Shown here piece by piece: positions 8,186 through 16,355 of a stretch of 64,000 bases of DNA. Location: positions 2,431,501-2,495,500 of the forward strand of contig NZ_CP107048.1 of NCBI RefSeq assembly GCF_025736935.1, given 5' to 3'. Position 1 is the stretch's first letter. Every line of letters starts with the position of its first letter. The DNA is from Qipengyuania sp. SS22. Lineage in GTDB: Bacteria > Pseudomonadota > Alphaproteobacteria > Sphingomonadales > Sphingomonadaceae. Both the position numbers and the translations under genes were made by a program. The notes below the pieces were generated by a model, which was not told the DNA's origin, did no database searches, and saw only the letters and a list, made by a program, of their open reading frames with translations.

Positions 8186-10558
8186 TCAGAAGGAGAAATC
8201 GACCCCCAGCCGGATGGTGCGCGGGCGCAGTGGTGTCACCTGTTCGCGCATCACGGCAAACGGCGTGCCGAGGGCAAAGCGATTGCCTTCACTATCGGCG
8301 AGGTTGGTGATCGAAAGGGTCCCGCCGATCCGCTCGTTGCCGACGCGTACCAGCAACCCGCTATCGAGATAGTCGCCCTGCAAATCGCCCAGTTCAGGCC
8401 CGATACCGAGACGGGATTTGCCGATGTAGCTTGCCCACACACGGCCATCGAGATCGAGCCCCCCGCCGATGTAGTGTGCATACTCCAGCCCCAGACGTCC
8501 CGAGAATTCCGCGATATTGGGGACGTGGGTGATCCGGCTGAAGGCGAGCAGGACGGGTTCGTCGATCTCGCTCCGGTTGAGCGTCGCGCCGCCGGTCAGG
8601 CGCAGATCGTCGGTCAGGAACGCGCCGCCCGACGCGCTGATTGTCCAGACGCGGCCGTCGCCGATATTGGCCGTGCTCGGAAGACCGAGGGCGTCGATGA
8701 AATCGGCCTGGATATCGCTCCATCTGGTATAGGACAGGTTCAGCGCAAGATCGAAGGAATCGATACCGCCGCGCCCGTGACGCACCCCGACTTCCAGCGT
8801 CCGGGCGTGGTCGTCGCGGAAGCGGCGGACGAATTCGCCCTCGATCGCCAGCCCCCCCGGGCGGAAGCCTTCCTGATAGCGCGCATACAGACTGGTCTTC
8901 GGGCCCAGCGAGGCGAGCAGCGAGGCCGAGGGCAGAATGGCCGACTGGTCCCGGTTCGCCGTCGTCGCTGCGCGCTCCACCATCAAGGCAAGCGGCACGT
9001 CTTCGGCGCTCCCCCCCAGGCGGGCATGGGTGAAGCGGGCGCCGAGTGTCGCGATAAGGCCATCGCGCAAGCGGTAGGATCCCTCGCCGTAGAGCGTGGC
9101 TTCGGTAATCGTATTGAGCACGCCCGTCGCGGCGGACCGCTGGTTTTCCCGCTCGAGCGAACGGTTCAGCTGCGTCCGGTTGTCGATCAGGCTTATACCG
9201 GCGAGCCAGCCGAACCGGCGATCGTCGAGAGGGAGCCAGACCCGCGTCTCGTGTGCGAGCATGCGCGTTTCATTGCGCTGGATGAAAACACGGTCTTCGG
9301 CACCGGGCATCGTGGCATCGTAACGCTCCTCGAGCTCCTGACGGGCAATGCCGGTCGTGGAGCGCAAGCCCAGCGCCCCGATCTGTCCGGAAAGAACGAG
9401 TTGCCCGTGAAGATAGTCGGCATCCGAACCTTCGCGTACGCGGGCCGTGCTCTCGTAGCGATCCCCCTCGCGGGCAGCATACTGGCTGTCGGAAGCATGG
9501 GTGGATTGCGCAAGGCCGATCACATCGACGGTCCATTGCGGCGCCAGTTCGAGCCGGGCGATCGCGCGGCCCGCCAGAATGCTTGTCCTGTTCACATCCT
9601 TGCTGCCGAGCAGGGGCTTGTCGATATACCCTCCCTCGCTGGCGGCATCGAGCGTGACGCGAAGCGCGGCCTTGTCCGCGGCAAGCGGGACGTTGGCAGT
9701 CGCACTCGCATCCAGACTTCCCGCCCCGTGCTGCGTCAGCGCCCCGCCAACGGTTGCGCGGAAGTGCTGTCGATCGATTTCGGGGGTGTTGGGCACCAGG
9801 CGGATGATGCCGCCGAGCGATCCCGCACCGTAAAGCGTACCCTGTGGCCCTTCGAGAACTTCGACGCGCTCCAGATCCGACAGCCTGAGATCGGGATCGG
9901 GTGCATTGTAGCTGAGCCGCATATCGCCAAGGTACTGGCCGACTGTTGCCTGGGTCGGCCCGGTGAAACTGGAATCGGCAATTCCGCGAATGAACAGCTT
10001 GTTGCGCCCGCTTCCCAGATAGGTCGAAGAGACGGTCGCGATCCGCTGGGTGATCTTTTCCGTCCCGCCGATACCGCCAAGCGCCAGTTCCTCGCCATCG
10101 ACGATCGACACCTGCGCCGGGAGATCTTCCAGTCGCGTGTCGCGCTTGCTGGCGACGACGACGATTTCTTCCATGGGTACCGGTGGCGGAGGCGGCGGGT
10201 TGGCTGTCCGCCGGGGCAGGGGAGCGGACCGCTGCGCTGCGCGCGCGGATCGCACAGACCTGCGCGGCTGCAGTTCCAGACGCCAGGATGCATCACCGAT
10301 GGCAACGGCCCTCGCATCGACGCTGTTGGCCAGCTGCCGGACAGCCTGGCGCGCGCTCATGCGGCCGCGGATGCGCGGCGCGGGCCGCTGTGCAAGAACC
10401 GGGTCGCTCACGACGATGCTCGTGCCGGTTTGCCGCGCGATGGCGATGGCCGATTCCGCGACAGTGCCTGGAGCTATGTCGATCGAAGCATCGCGCGCAT
10501 CGGCTTGCGCGGGAAGGCAGGCCGCCAGGGCAATAAGGGCATAGGGAGCGTGCCGCAT
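8186..10558 (-). CDS. TonB-dependent receptor with N-terminal STN signalling domain (FecA type)
   Basis: About 790 residues starting at ATG 10558, two bases after the FecR-like stop. A signal peptide ends near ADA (residue 21). It is followed by an STN domain of about 70 residues (DIAPGTVAESAIAIARQTG ... RQLANSVDARAVAI), a Pro-rich linker with six consecutive prolines, a TonB-box-like EEIVVVASKR, a plug domain (LFIRGIAD, VEVLEGPQGTLYGAGSLGG) and a 22-strand-type barrel ending in LGVDFSF. STN-bearing receptors both import a ligand and signal across the periplasm to a FecR anti-sigma factor. The ligand (siderophore, haem, carbohydrate or other) cannot be told from sequence. Confidence 0.93.
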   Translation of the reverse strand: MRHAPYALIALAACLPAQADARDASIDIAPGTVAESAIAIARQTGTSIVVSDPVLAQRPAPRIRGRMSARQAVRQLANSVDARAVAIGDASWRLELQPRRSVRSARAAQRSAPLPRRTANPPPPPPVPMEEIVVVASKRDTRLEDLPAQVSIVDGEELALGGIGGTEKITQRIATVSSTYLGSGRNKLFIRGIADSSFTGPTQATVGQYLGDMRLSYNAPDPDLRLSDLERVEVLEGPQGTLYGAGSLGGIIRLVPNTPEIDRQHFRATVGGALTQHGAGSLDASATANVPLAADKAALRVTLDAASEGGYIDKPLLGSKDVNRTSILAGRAIARLELAPQWTVDVIGLAQSTHASDSQYAAREGDRYESTARVREGSDADYLHGQLVLSGQIGALGLRSTTGIARQELEERYDATMPGAEDRVFIQRNETRMLAHETRVWLPLDDRRFGWLAGISLIDNRTQLNRSLERENQRSAATGVLNTITEATLYGEGSYRLRDGLIATLGARFTHARLGGSAEDVPLALMVERAATTANRDQSAILPSASLLASLGPKTSLYARYQEGFRPGGLAIEGEFVRRFRDDHARTLEVGVRHGRGGIDSFDLALNLSYTRWSDIQADFIDALGLPSTANIGDGRVWTISASGGAFLTDDLRLTGGATLNRSEIDEPVLLAFSRITHVPNIAEFSGRLGLEYAHYIGGGLDLDGRVWASYIGKSRLGIGPELGDLQGDYLDSGLLVRVGNERIGGTLSITNLADSEGNRFALGTPFAVMREQVTPLRPRTIRLGVDFSF

Positions 10559-10560
10559 GG

Positions 10561-11478
10561 TCAGCGAGACGCAAGGATCCAGGTCTCGCCCCGCCGTTCG
10601 ACCGAAACTCCGAGCAGGGGGGCCAGCGAAGCCGGGTCCGCGCGCAGGGGTTCGAGGGCGATGCTTCCCGAGATAGGTCGCTCGCCACTGGTCTCCGAAG
10701 CCCGGTAGTCGATCCCGCTTGCCCGCGCGATGTCGGCGGCGACATCGGCCAGCGGCGCGCGGAGGAAAGTCAGGCGGCCATCGCGCCATTCGCCCACCTG
10801 ATCCAGCGGAATGTTTGCGACATCATAGGCGGCGCCGGCCCTGTCGAAGGTGAGAATGTGGCCGGGTTCGATCCGGGCATTCTGTCTTGTCGGGTTATAG
10901 ATGACCGCGCCTTCGGAGACGCCGACACCGACTTCGGATCGCATGATGCTGACATCGAAAACCGTCCCGGCATCGACCAGCGTGGCGCCGCCGACATCGA
11001 CGCGGAACGGGTCGCTCTCGTCATGGCGGATTTCGAACAGCGCACGCCCGCGTTCGAGGCGGGCGTAACGATCCCGGTCCGGGTCGACGAGCAGTTCGGA
11101 GTCGCCCGCCATGATGATCACGCTCCCGTCTTCCAGCGCAATCTGGCGCGTTTCGCCCGGGACGGTCCGATAGATCGATGTCGCATCATTGGCCTGCCAG
11201 ACCCACAGCGCCGCCACCAGTGCCAGACACGCGGCAAGTGCAGAACCGAACCAGCGGCGCCGGGGGGCGGGGCGCTCTTCGTCGATGTCATTCGCGGGTT
11301 GGGCGTCGAGCATGGCTGCGCCTTCTTCTGCAGCAAGCATGACATGGTCGTAAGCCGCCGCATGCTCGGGCGATTGCTCGAGCCAGTCGGTAAAGCGCGA
11401 CCAGTCCTCGAACCCGGGTTCGGATGTCCTGACCGCCCAGGCGGCGGCCTCGTCGAGAATGTTGCGATCAAGCGCCAT
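10561..11478 (-). CDS. FecR-like anti-sigma/sigma regulator
   Basis: About 305 residues. The N-terminal cytoplasmic part has the FecR/DUF4880 pattern (AAAWAVRTSEPGFEDWSRF, WLEQSPEHAAAYDHV), then one membrane segment near residues 90-110, then the periplasmic FecR domain (YRTVPGETRQIALEDGSVI; ALFEIRHDESDPFRVDVGGA). The C-terminal part, about 65 residues, resembles an STN-like domain that would contact the receptor. ATG 11478 is preferred because AGGAG stands 9 bases upstream; an alternative ATG at 11520 overlaps the sigma-factor stop as ATGA and would add 14 residues. It should relay ligand binding by the receptor to the sigma factor. Confidence 0.92.
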   Translation of the reverse strand: MALDRNILDEAAAWAVRTSEPGFEDWSRFTDWLEQSPEHAAAYDHVMLAAEEGAAMLDAQPANDIDEERPAPRRRWFGSALAACLALVAALWVWQANDATSIYRTVPGETRQIALEDGSVIIMAGDSELLVDPDRDRYARLERGRALFEIRHDESDPFRVDVGGATLVDAGTVFDVSIMRSEVGVGVSEGAVIYNPTRQNARIEPGHILTFDRAGAAYDVANIPLDQVGEWRDGRLTFLRAPLADVAADIARASGIDYRASETSGERPISGSIALEPLRADPASLAPLLGVSVERRGETWILASR

Positions 11479-11516
11479 AAATTGTTGCTCCTGCCCTATA
11501 GACGGAGTCCCCGCGT

Positions 11517-12041
11517 TCATTCCTCATCGAGCCGCTCCCTCAGTTCGGCGAGAACCCGGTAGATGCTGCGCAAATCACCTTCGACGGTACTGATACTGAC
11601 GCCGAATTCCTCGGCAATCGCGCGCTGGGCAATACCGTCTATGCGGCTGCGCCGAAAGATTTTCACGGCACGGTCGGGAAATTCCGCAAGCGCCTCTTCC
11701 ACCTTGCGGGCGAATTGCTGGCCGGCGATTACGCGCTCGACCGAAGGGCTGTCGGACACGCCGGGCACTGGTCCGAAACTGGCTTCGGTCCATTCCTTCT
11801 CGCGCACGGCGGATTGTTTCGCGGAACGATAGCGATCGATCATCGCCATATTGGCCGCGCGGTAGAGATAGGCCATCGGCGCGCCGATGGGACCGGCTGG
11901 CCGGCGGGCAATCTTCAGCCAGACCTCCTGCAATATGTCCTCGGCATCGTCACCGGCGCCGCGCGCCACGAGGAATCGCAGAAGCGGTTGCCGGTTCGCA
12001 AGGAAGACGGCCTGCAGTCCATCGTCCGCATCGTCGGTCAC
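11517..12041 (-). CDS. ECF RNA polymerase sigma factor (FecI-like)
   Basis: About 174 residues. Region 2 includes GAGDDAEDILQEVWLKIARR and AYLYRAANMAMIDRYRS; region 4 includes AIAEEFGVSISTVEGDLRSI, a helix-turn-helix that reads the -35 element. I chose GTG 12041 because GGTGAGG lies 6 bases upstream; another GTG at 12053 would add four residues. It is the first gene of the sigma-FecR-receptor-autotransporter series. By analogy with FecI it should direct polymerase to the receptor promoter, but no target promoter is proven here. Confidence 0.93.
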   Translation of the reverse strand: MTDDADDGLQAVFLANRQPLLRFLVARGAGDDAEDILQEVWLKIARRPAGPIGAPMAYLYRAANMAMIDRYRSAKQSAVREKEWTEASFGPVPGVSDSPSVERVIAGQQFARKVEEALAEFPDRAVKIFRRSRIDGIAQRAIAEEFGVSISTVEGDLRSIYRVLAELRERLDEE

Positions 12042-12315
12042 GGCAAGCCTCACCTTCCCACATTTCGATTCGCGCGCAGCCGCCTCGGGTGCGTGAACCG
12101 AGATCGCTGAACCGGAGACAACGAGCCGGTTTGCGCCGCGCTGTCGACAAATACGAGCGGTTCCGTTCCCCCGCAAGCGGTCGCGATCAAGGCAATCGCA
12201 CGAGGGCTCCGTCTCTTCGGCGAGGCGGCAGTCGAAGGCTGTTTCGCAAGTGGTCCGGCAAGCCGGCAACTCGCGAGCGCATTCCCTCGCACCTCCGAGT
12301 TTCACGAAAGGAAAG
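12042..12315. promoter_or_regulatory. Divergent spacer between the ECF sigma gene and an outer-membrane protein gene
   Basis: A 274-base region separating head-to-head genes, so it should hold both promoters. I cannot recognise an EcfG-type or other consensus promoter with confidence. Confidence 0.4.
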
Positions 12316-12318
12316 ATG

Positions 12319-13011
12319 ATGAAAGCTATTTTCTTGATCGGTGCTGCAGCCATGGCTCTGGCGGGCACCTCCGCGCAGGCGCAGGATGTTTCGGGCTTCC
12401 GCATCGAGGGCCGCCTCGGCTGGGAAAAGGCCGGCACCGAAGCCGTGCTGCCCAACCCCGCAGACGACGAAGACGAGACGGGCGACGAATTCCTCGTCGG
12501 CAAAGACAAGGATGGCGGCCCCGCCTACGGGATCGAGATCGGCTACGATTTGCAGATCGGCGACAGCTTCGTTGTCGGTGCCTATGGCGGTGTCGATTTG
12601 TCGGACAGCAACACCTGCGTCGAACTGGTCGAAGACGACCTCTCCTGCGCCGAACTCGGCCGTACCTTTACGGCGGGTCTGCGCGCAGGCGTGCCGATCG
12701 GCAGAAATTCGCTCATTTACGCGAAGGGCGGATATTCGAACGGCAAACTCGACCTGAGCTACGATCCCGATGTTACGGACAATGACGACGATGAGCCCGG
12801 CGAAATCGCCGGCTTTTCGGAAAAGCGCGACGGTTATCACCTGGGTGCCGGCGCCGAAATCGGGATCACCTCGAGCATCTATGCCAAGCTCGAATACGTC
12901 TACACCGACTTCGGCAGCGATTCCTATCTCCTCGACGAGGACGAAGAAACGTCGATCGATGTCCAGAGCGATCGCCACCAGGTCCTCATCGGCCTGGGCC
13001 TGCGGTTCTGA
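12319..13011 (+). CDS. Outer-membrane beta-barrel protein, opacity-porin-like
   Basis: 230 residues with a signal peptide (cleavage after AQA, residue 21) and an OmpA/opacity-type barrel: IEGRLGWEKAG, YGIEIGYDLQIGDSFVVGAYGG, AGLRAGVPIGRNSLIYAKGGY, AKLEYVYTDF and a C-terminal VLIGLGLRF ending in Phe, as barrel proteins usually do. The predicted external loops are strongly acidic (NPADDEDETGDE, DVTDNDDDEPGE, LLDEDEETS). Two adjacent ATGs (12316 and 12319) follow GAAAGGAAAG. It is divergent from the ECF sigma factor and may be a target of it, which is inference. A GC-rich hairpin follows the stop. Confidence 0.87.
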   Translation: MKAIFLIGAAAMALAGTSAQAQDVSGFRIEGRLGWEKAGTEAVLPNPADDEDETGDEFLVGKDKDGGPAYGIEIGYDLQIGDSFVVGAYGGVDLSDSNTCVELVEDDLSCAELGRTFTAGLRAGVPIGRNSLIYAKGGYSNGKLDLSYDPDVTDNDDDEPGEIAGFSEKRDGYHLGAGAEIGITSSIYAKLEYVYTDFGSDSYLLDEDEETSIDVQSDRHQVLIGLGLRF

Positions 13012-13020
13012 CCGGTGCGG

Positions 13021-13046
13021 CGGGGAAGGGGACATGCCCCTCCCCG
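13021..13046 (+). terminator. GC-rich hairpin after the outer-membrane protein gene
   Basis: CGGGGAAGGGG and GCCCCTCCCCG pair around an ACAT loop with one bulge, starting 9 bases after the stop codon. No T-run follows, so this is a probable but not classical terminator. Confidence 0.5.
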
Positions 13047-13151
13047 CCAAACCAGACTGACCAACATCTCCGAATATCGATAGCCGAACAGCACGCTCTC
13101 GCGGCTATCCGGCACAGCCATGCCTTACCGGACAGGATCTGTTTTCACGAT

Positions 13152-13493
13152 ATGGGATCGCATGCGCTGAAGGCCTTCATCCTGCTGTGTGCAGGCATAC
13201 TGTTCTGGCTCCTGGCATCCCGGGTCACAGGCGCAAACACGCCCTGGGAAAGCGATGCTTACTGGTACTTCTGGTACCCGCTCTGTCTCGCCCTTGCGGG
13301 AATGGCGGGATTTTTCCTGCGGGACGCCGGCTGGATCGCGGGAGGAATACTCATCTTCTCGCAGATCCCTGTGATGTGGCTGCAAAACGACCTCGTGGCG
13401 GCCGGATTGTTCATCTCATGTATCCTGGCAGTTCATGGGATCGCAATCTCGATGCTCGCCGGCCGGATAGCCGTCCAGATACGGGTCCAATGA
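13152..13493 (+). CDS. Small four-helix membrane protein, function unknown
   Basis: 113 residues with about four hydrophobic segments (residues 7-25, 39-57, 64-82 and 85-107) and few charged residues. It starts at an ATG with only a weak ribosome-binding site and stands alone between the outer-membrane protein gene and a TonB-dependent receptor. I recognise no family. Composition and clean hydrophobic periodicity support a real gene. It might be co-expressed with the downstream receptor 110 bases away, but nothing shows this. Confidence 0.6.
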   Translation: MGSHALKAFILLCAGILFWLLASRVTGANTPWESDAYWYFWYPLCLALAGMAGFFLRDAGWIAGGILIFSQIPVMWLQNDLVAAGLFISCILAVHGIAISMLAGRIAVQIRVQ

Positions 13494-13604
13494 CCGGTCG
13501 CTTCCGGGCGCGATTCGTCGCCCCTGCGAATGCATTCGTCGATTAGGCTGAAGGGCGCAGAGAAAACCCTTGCGCACCCGGCCAACGTCGCTAACAGAAA
13601 GGAT

Positions 13605-15815
13605 ATGTTGTATCGTTCAAAACATTCACTTCGCCTTGTCGTCTCCACCCTCTCGCTCGCGGCCATGCTGGCCGCAGGTCCGGCTCTCGCCCAACAGGTC
13701 GATACCGAACCGGAGGCGGAGCAGGAGGAGCCCCCCGCCGAAGACCTGCACGACCGGCGGATCAACTATCAGGGCCAGATCATCGTCAGCGCGCAGGGCC
13801 TGCGCGAATTCGACCTCCTGGCGGGCACCAGCGTTGTCGAGGGAGACGAATTGCAGCGCAATATGGATGGCCAGCTGGGCGAAGTACTCGCCAGCCTGCC
13901 CGGCGTTTCCGCATCGGGCTTTGCGCCGGGCGCCTCTCGCCCGATCCTGCGGGGCTTTTCGGGCGAACGCGTCAAGGTGCTGGTTGACGGCATCGGCGCA
14001 ATCGATGCCTCCAACACATCCGACGATCACGCCGTCTCGATCGACCCGCTGACCGCCGAGAGCATCGAGGTATTGCGCGGGCCTGCCGTGCTGCTGTTCG
14101 GTAGCCAGGCGATCGGCGGCGCGGTCAACGTAATCGACAAGCGCATTCCGCGCCGCGTCCCGGACGAACCGGTGCATGTCGATTTTGTCGCCCGCACCGA
14201 CACCGCCAGCGATCTGCGCGAATTCGGCGGCTCGGTCGATGTACCCTTTGGCACCAGCGGCTTCGTGGCGCATGTCGACGGGTCATGGCGCGAAAGCGAC
14301 GATCTCTCGATTGCCGGGTTCTCGGTCGCGCCTGCGCTGCGCGCCGAAATCCTTGCAGAAGCAGCCGAGGAAGAGGACGAGGGCGAGCTTGAAGAGGCCG
14401 CGGAACTGCGCGAAGCCGCCGACCAGCGCGGCGTGTTGCCCAATAGCGCGACCGAAACCTGGACTGCCAATGCGGGTCTCGCCTTCTTTAAAGACGACAG
14501 CAATCTGGGTGTTTCCTTCGGCGTCTACGACACCGCCTATGGCGTCCCCGGCCGTCCTGGCGCGGGGCATCATCATGGCGAGGAAGAGGGCCACGAGGAT
14601 GAGGATCACGACGAAGACGAACACGGCGAGGAAGAGCATGGCGAAGAGCAGGTCAGCATCGGCCTGCGCCAGTATCGCGCCGATCTGCGCGGCGATATCT
14701 TCCTCGGGGACGGCTTGTTCGAACGGCTGAAAATCCGCGCGGGCTACTCGGACTATACCCATACCGAATTCGAAGGCGACGAGATCGGCACGGTGTTCGA
14801 CGTCCAGGGCCTCGAAGCGCGGGCTGAGTTGGTCCAGAACACCTCTGGCGCATGGCGCGGCTCGCTGGGCACGCAATATTACTTCCGCGATTTCGAAGCG
14901 GTCGGCGCGGAAGCCTTCGTGGCGCCCAACCGCACTGAACAGATCGCCTTCTTCGCGCTCCAGGAATATGGCAACGGCCCGTTCGAGGTCGAAGGCTCGC
15001 TGCGCTACGAGAACACCAAGGTCGATGCCACCACGCTGAACATCGAACGCAATTTCGACACCTTCTCGGGCGCAATCGGTCTTGCCTACGAGGTTTTGCC
15101 GACCGTTCGCGCGGGGATCAATCTGTCCCGCGTGGCGCGTGCACCGGCGGGCGAGGAACTGTTCTCCGACGGCCCGCATATTGCCACGCAGGCGTTCGAG
15201 GTCGGCGATCCCGATCTCGATATCGAACGCGCGTGGGGGGCGGAAATCTTCGCCCGTGGCAGCGTTGGTGGCGCGCGGTTCAGCGTTGCCGGCTATCGCA
15301 ACTGGTTCGACGATTTCATCTACCTCGCGCAGAATGGCGAGGAAGAAGACGAACTGCCGGTCTATCTCTTCCTCCAGCAGGATGCGACCTACACCGGGAT
15401 CGAGGGCGAAGTGGCCTTCGACCTGATCGATACGGGCGATCTTACCATCGGGACCGAGCTGCAGGGCAACTATGTCCACGCCGAGCTGGCCGACGACAGC
15501 TTCGTGCCGCGGATTCCGCCGCTTCACCTTGCAGCCGCGTTGACTGCATCGACCGATGCCTTCGACCTGCGCGGCGAGGTGGAATGGTATGACGACCAGG
15601 ACGACATCGCGGCGTATGAAACGGCGACCGAGGGCTACACCTTCGTCAACGCCGCGCTCGCCTGGCGCCCGCTGCGCGGGAACGGGTCGATCACGCTCAT
15701 GCTCAAGGCGGACAACATCTTCGATGTGACAGCTCGTCGCCACACCAGCGTCACCAAGGATTTCGTGCCACTGGCAGGCCGTAATTTCAGCGCGAGCATC
15801 CGCGCTAGCTTCTAG
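13605..15815 (+). CDS. TonB-dependent receptor with His/Glu/Asp-rich loop (ZnuD-like, probably zinc)
   Basis: 736 residues. Signal peptide ends at ALA (about residue 27); a mature acidic stretch precedes the TonB box (QIIVSAQ), the plug (LGEVLASLPGVSASGFAPG, PILRGFSGERVKVLVDGIG, IEVLRGPAVLLFGSQAIGG) and a 22-strand barrel ending in FSASIRASF. The plug pattern and the metal-binding-type loop at residues about 320-350 (GHHHGEEEGHEDEDHDEDEH) match ZnuD-type receptors that import Zn across the outer membrane, so zinc is the likely substrate. A second acidic loop lies at 285-300. No Zur box was recognised upstream. It has no STN domain and no adjacent sigma/FecR pair, unlike the first receptor. 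Confidence 0.88.
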   Translation: MLYRSKHSLRLVVSTLSLAAMLAAGPALAQQVDTEPEAEQEEPPAEDLHDRRINYQGQIIVSAQGLREFDLLAGTSVVEGDELQRNMDGQLGEVLASLPGVSASGFAPGASRPILRGFSGERVKVLVDGIGAIDASNTSDDHAVSIDPLTAESIEVLRGPAVLLFGSQAIGGAVNVIDKRIPRRVPDEPVHVDFVARTDTASDLREFGGSVDVPFGTSGFVAHVDGSWRESDDLSIAGFSVAPALRAEILAEAAEEEDEGELEEAAELREAADQRGVLPNSATETWTANAGLAFFKDDSNLGVSFGVYDTAYGVPGRPGAGHHHGEEEGHEDEDHDEDEHGEEEHGEEQVSIGLRQYRADLRGDIFLGDGLFERLKIRAGYSDYTHTEFEGDEIGTVFDVQGLEARAELVQNTSGAWRGSLGTQYYFRDFEAVGAEAFVAPNRTEQIAFFALQEYGNGPFEVEGSLRYENTKVDATTLNIERNFDTFSGAIGLAYEVLPTVRAGINLSRVARAPAGEELFSDGPHIATQAFEVGDPDLDIERAWGAEIFARGSVGGARFSVAGYRNWFDDFIYLAQNGEEEDELPVYLFLQQDATYTGIEGEVAFDLIDTGDLTIGTELQGNYVHAELADDSFVPRIPPLHLAAALTASTDAFDLRGEVEWYDDQDDIAAYETATEGYTFVNAALAWRPLRGNGSITLMLKADNIFDVTARRHTSVTKDFVPLAGRNFSASIRASF

Positions 15816-15821
15816 GCTGGG

Positions 15822-16304
15822 TCAGACACTATCGGTAGGGCGATCGCTGCGGACAGCCGCGGCGGTCGCCCCTTCGGCTTTCCCTTCGGCATGCGCCGCC
15901 TTGACCTCGGCGTCATGCGCGCGGTCACGTTCGCGCCACAGCCCGACTTGGCCGCGCACCTGGCCATAGGCGAACACCATCAGCAGGCCGCCGATGATAG
16001 CGACGTTCTTGAGCGCCATCGCCGCCTGCGTCTGGTCGGTCACCTGTTCGTGGAAAAACAGCGTCGCCAGCCCGGTGAAGACCAACAGCGCGAGGCTGGC
16101 CAGCCGCGTCATGAAGCCGCTGGCAAGGATCAACCCCGCGACGACTTCGAACACACCGACTGCCAGCGCCAGGCTGCCGGGGAAGGGCGATTCGGCTTCC
16201 ATGTAAGCCGCGGTCGCCGCCGGATCCATGACCTTGCCGAGCCCGGCCAGCACGAACAACGCGCCCAATAGGATGCGCCCGATCAGCGCTGCGATGGTAG
16301 CCAT
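15822..16304 (-). CDS. DoxX family membrane protein
   Basis: 160 residues with four membrane helices. It shows the DoxX pattern: IGRILLGALFVLAGLGKVMD at the N-terminus, then a helix with GVFEVVAGLILASGFMTRLA and VFTGLATLFFHE. The last 45 residues are charged and cytoplasmic. DoxX proteins have been linked to quinol/thiosulfate chemistry or redox homeostasis, but most have no assigned activity. A CAGGGGAGAGAAACC context precedes the ATG. It follows the enoyl-reductase-like gene on the same strand, with a GC-rich hairpin between them. Confidence 0.87.
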   Translation of the reverse strand: MATIAALIGRILLGALFVLAGLGKVMDPAATAAYMEAESPFPGSLALAVGVFEVVAGLILASGFMTRLASLALLVFTGLATLFFHEQVTDQTQAAMALKNVAIIGGLLMVFAYGQVRGQVGLWRERDRAHDAEVKAAHAEGKAEGATAAAVRSDRPTDSV

Positions 16305-16330
16305 GGTTTCTCTCCCCTGTGATGTTGTCG

Positions 16331-16350
16331 GGGGCCGCGGGTGCGGCCCC
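16331..16350 (-). terminator. Hairpin between the oxidoreductase gene and doxX
   Basis: GGGGCCGC and GCGGCCCC form a perfect 8-base stem around GGGT. There is no T-run; it may attenuate transcription into doxX. Confidence 0.4.
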
Positions 16351-16355
16351 GCCTC

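Noticed and set aside
7988..10708. A 906-codon open frame opposite the STN receptor gene
   Set aside because: It lies entirely antisense to a receptor with clear domains, has no recognisable motif and an Arg/His/Ala-heavy composition typical of antisense frames in high-GC DNA.
12042..12315. EcfG-type (GGAAC-N16/17-CGTT) promoter in the sigma/outer-membrane protein spacer
   Set aside because: GGAAC words are present, but no CGTT follows at the right distance.
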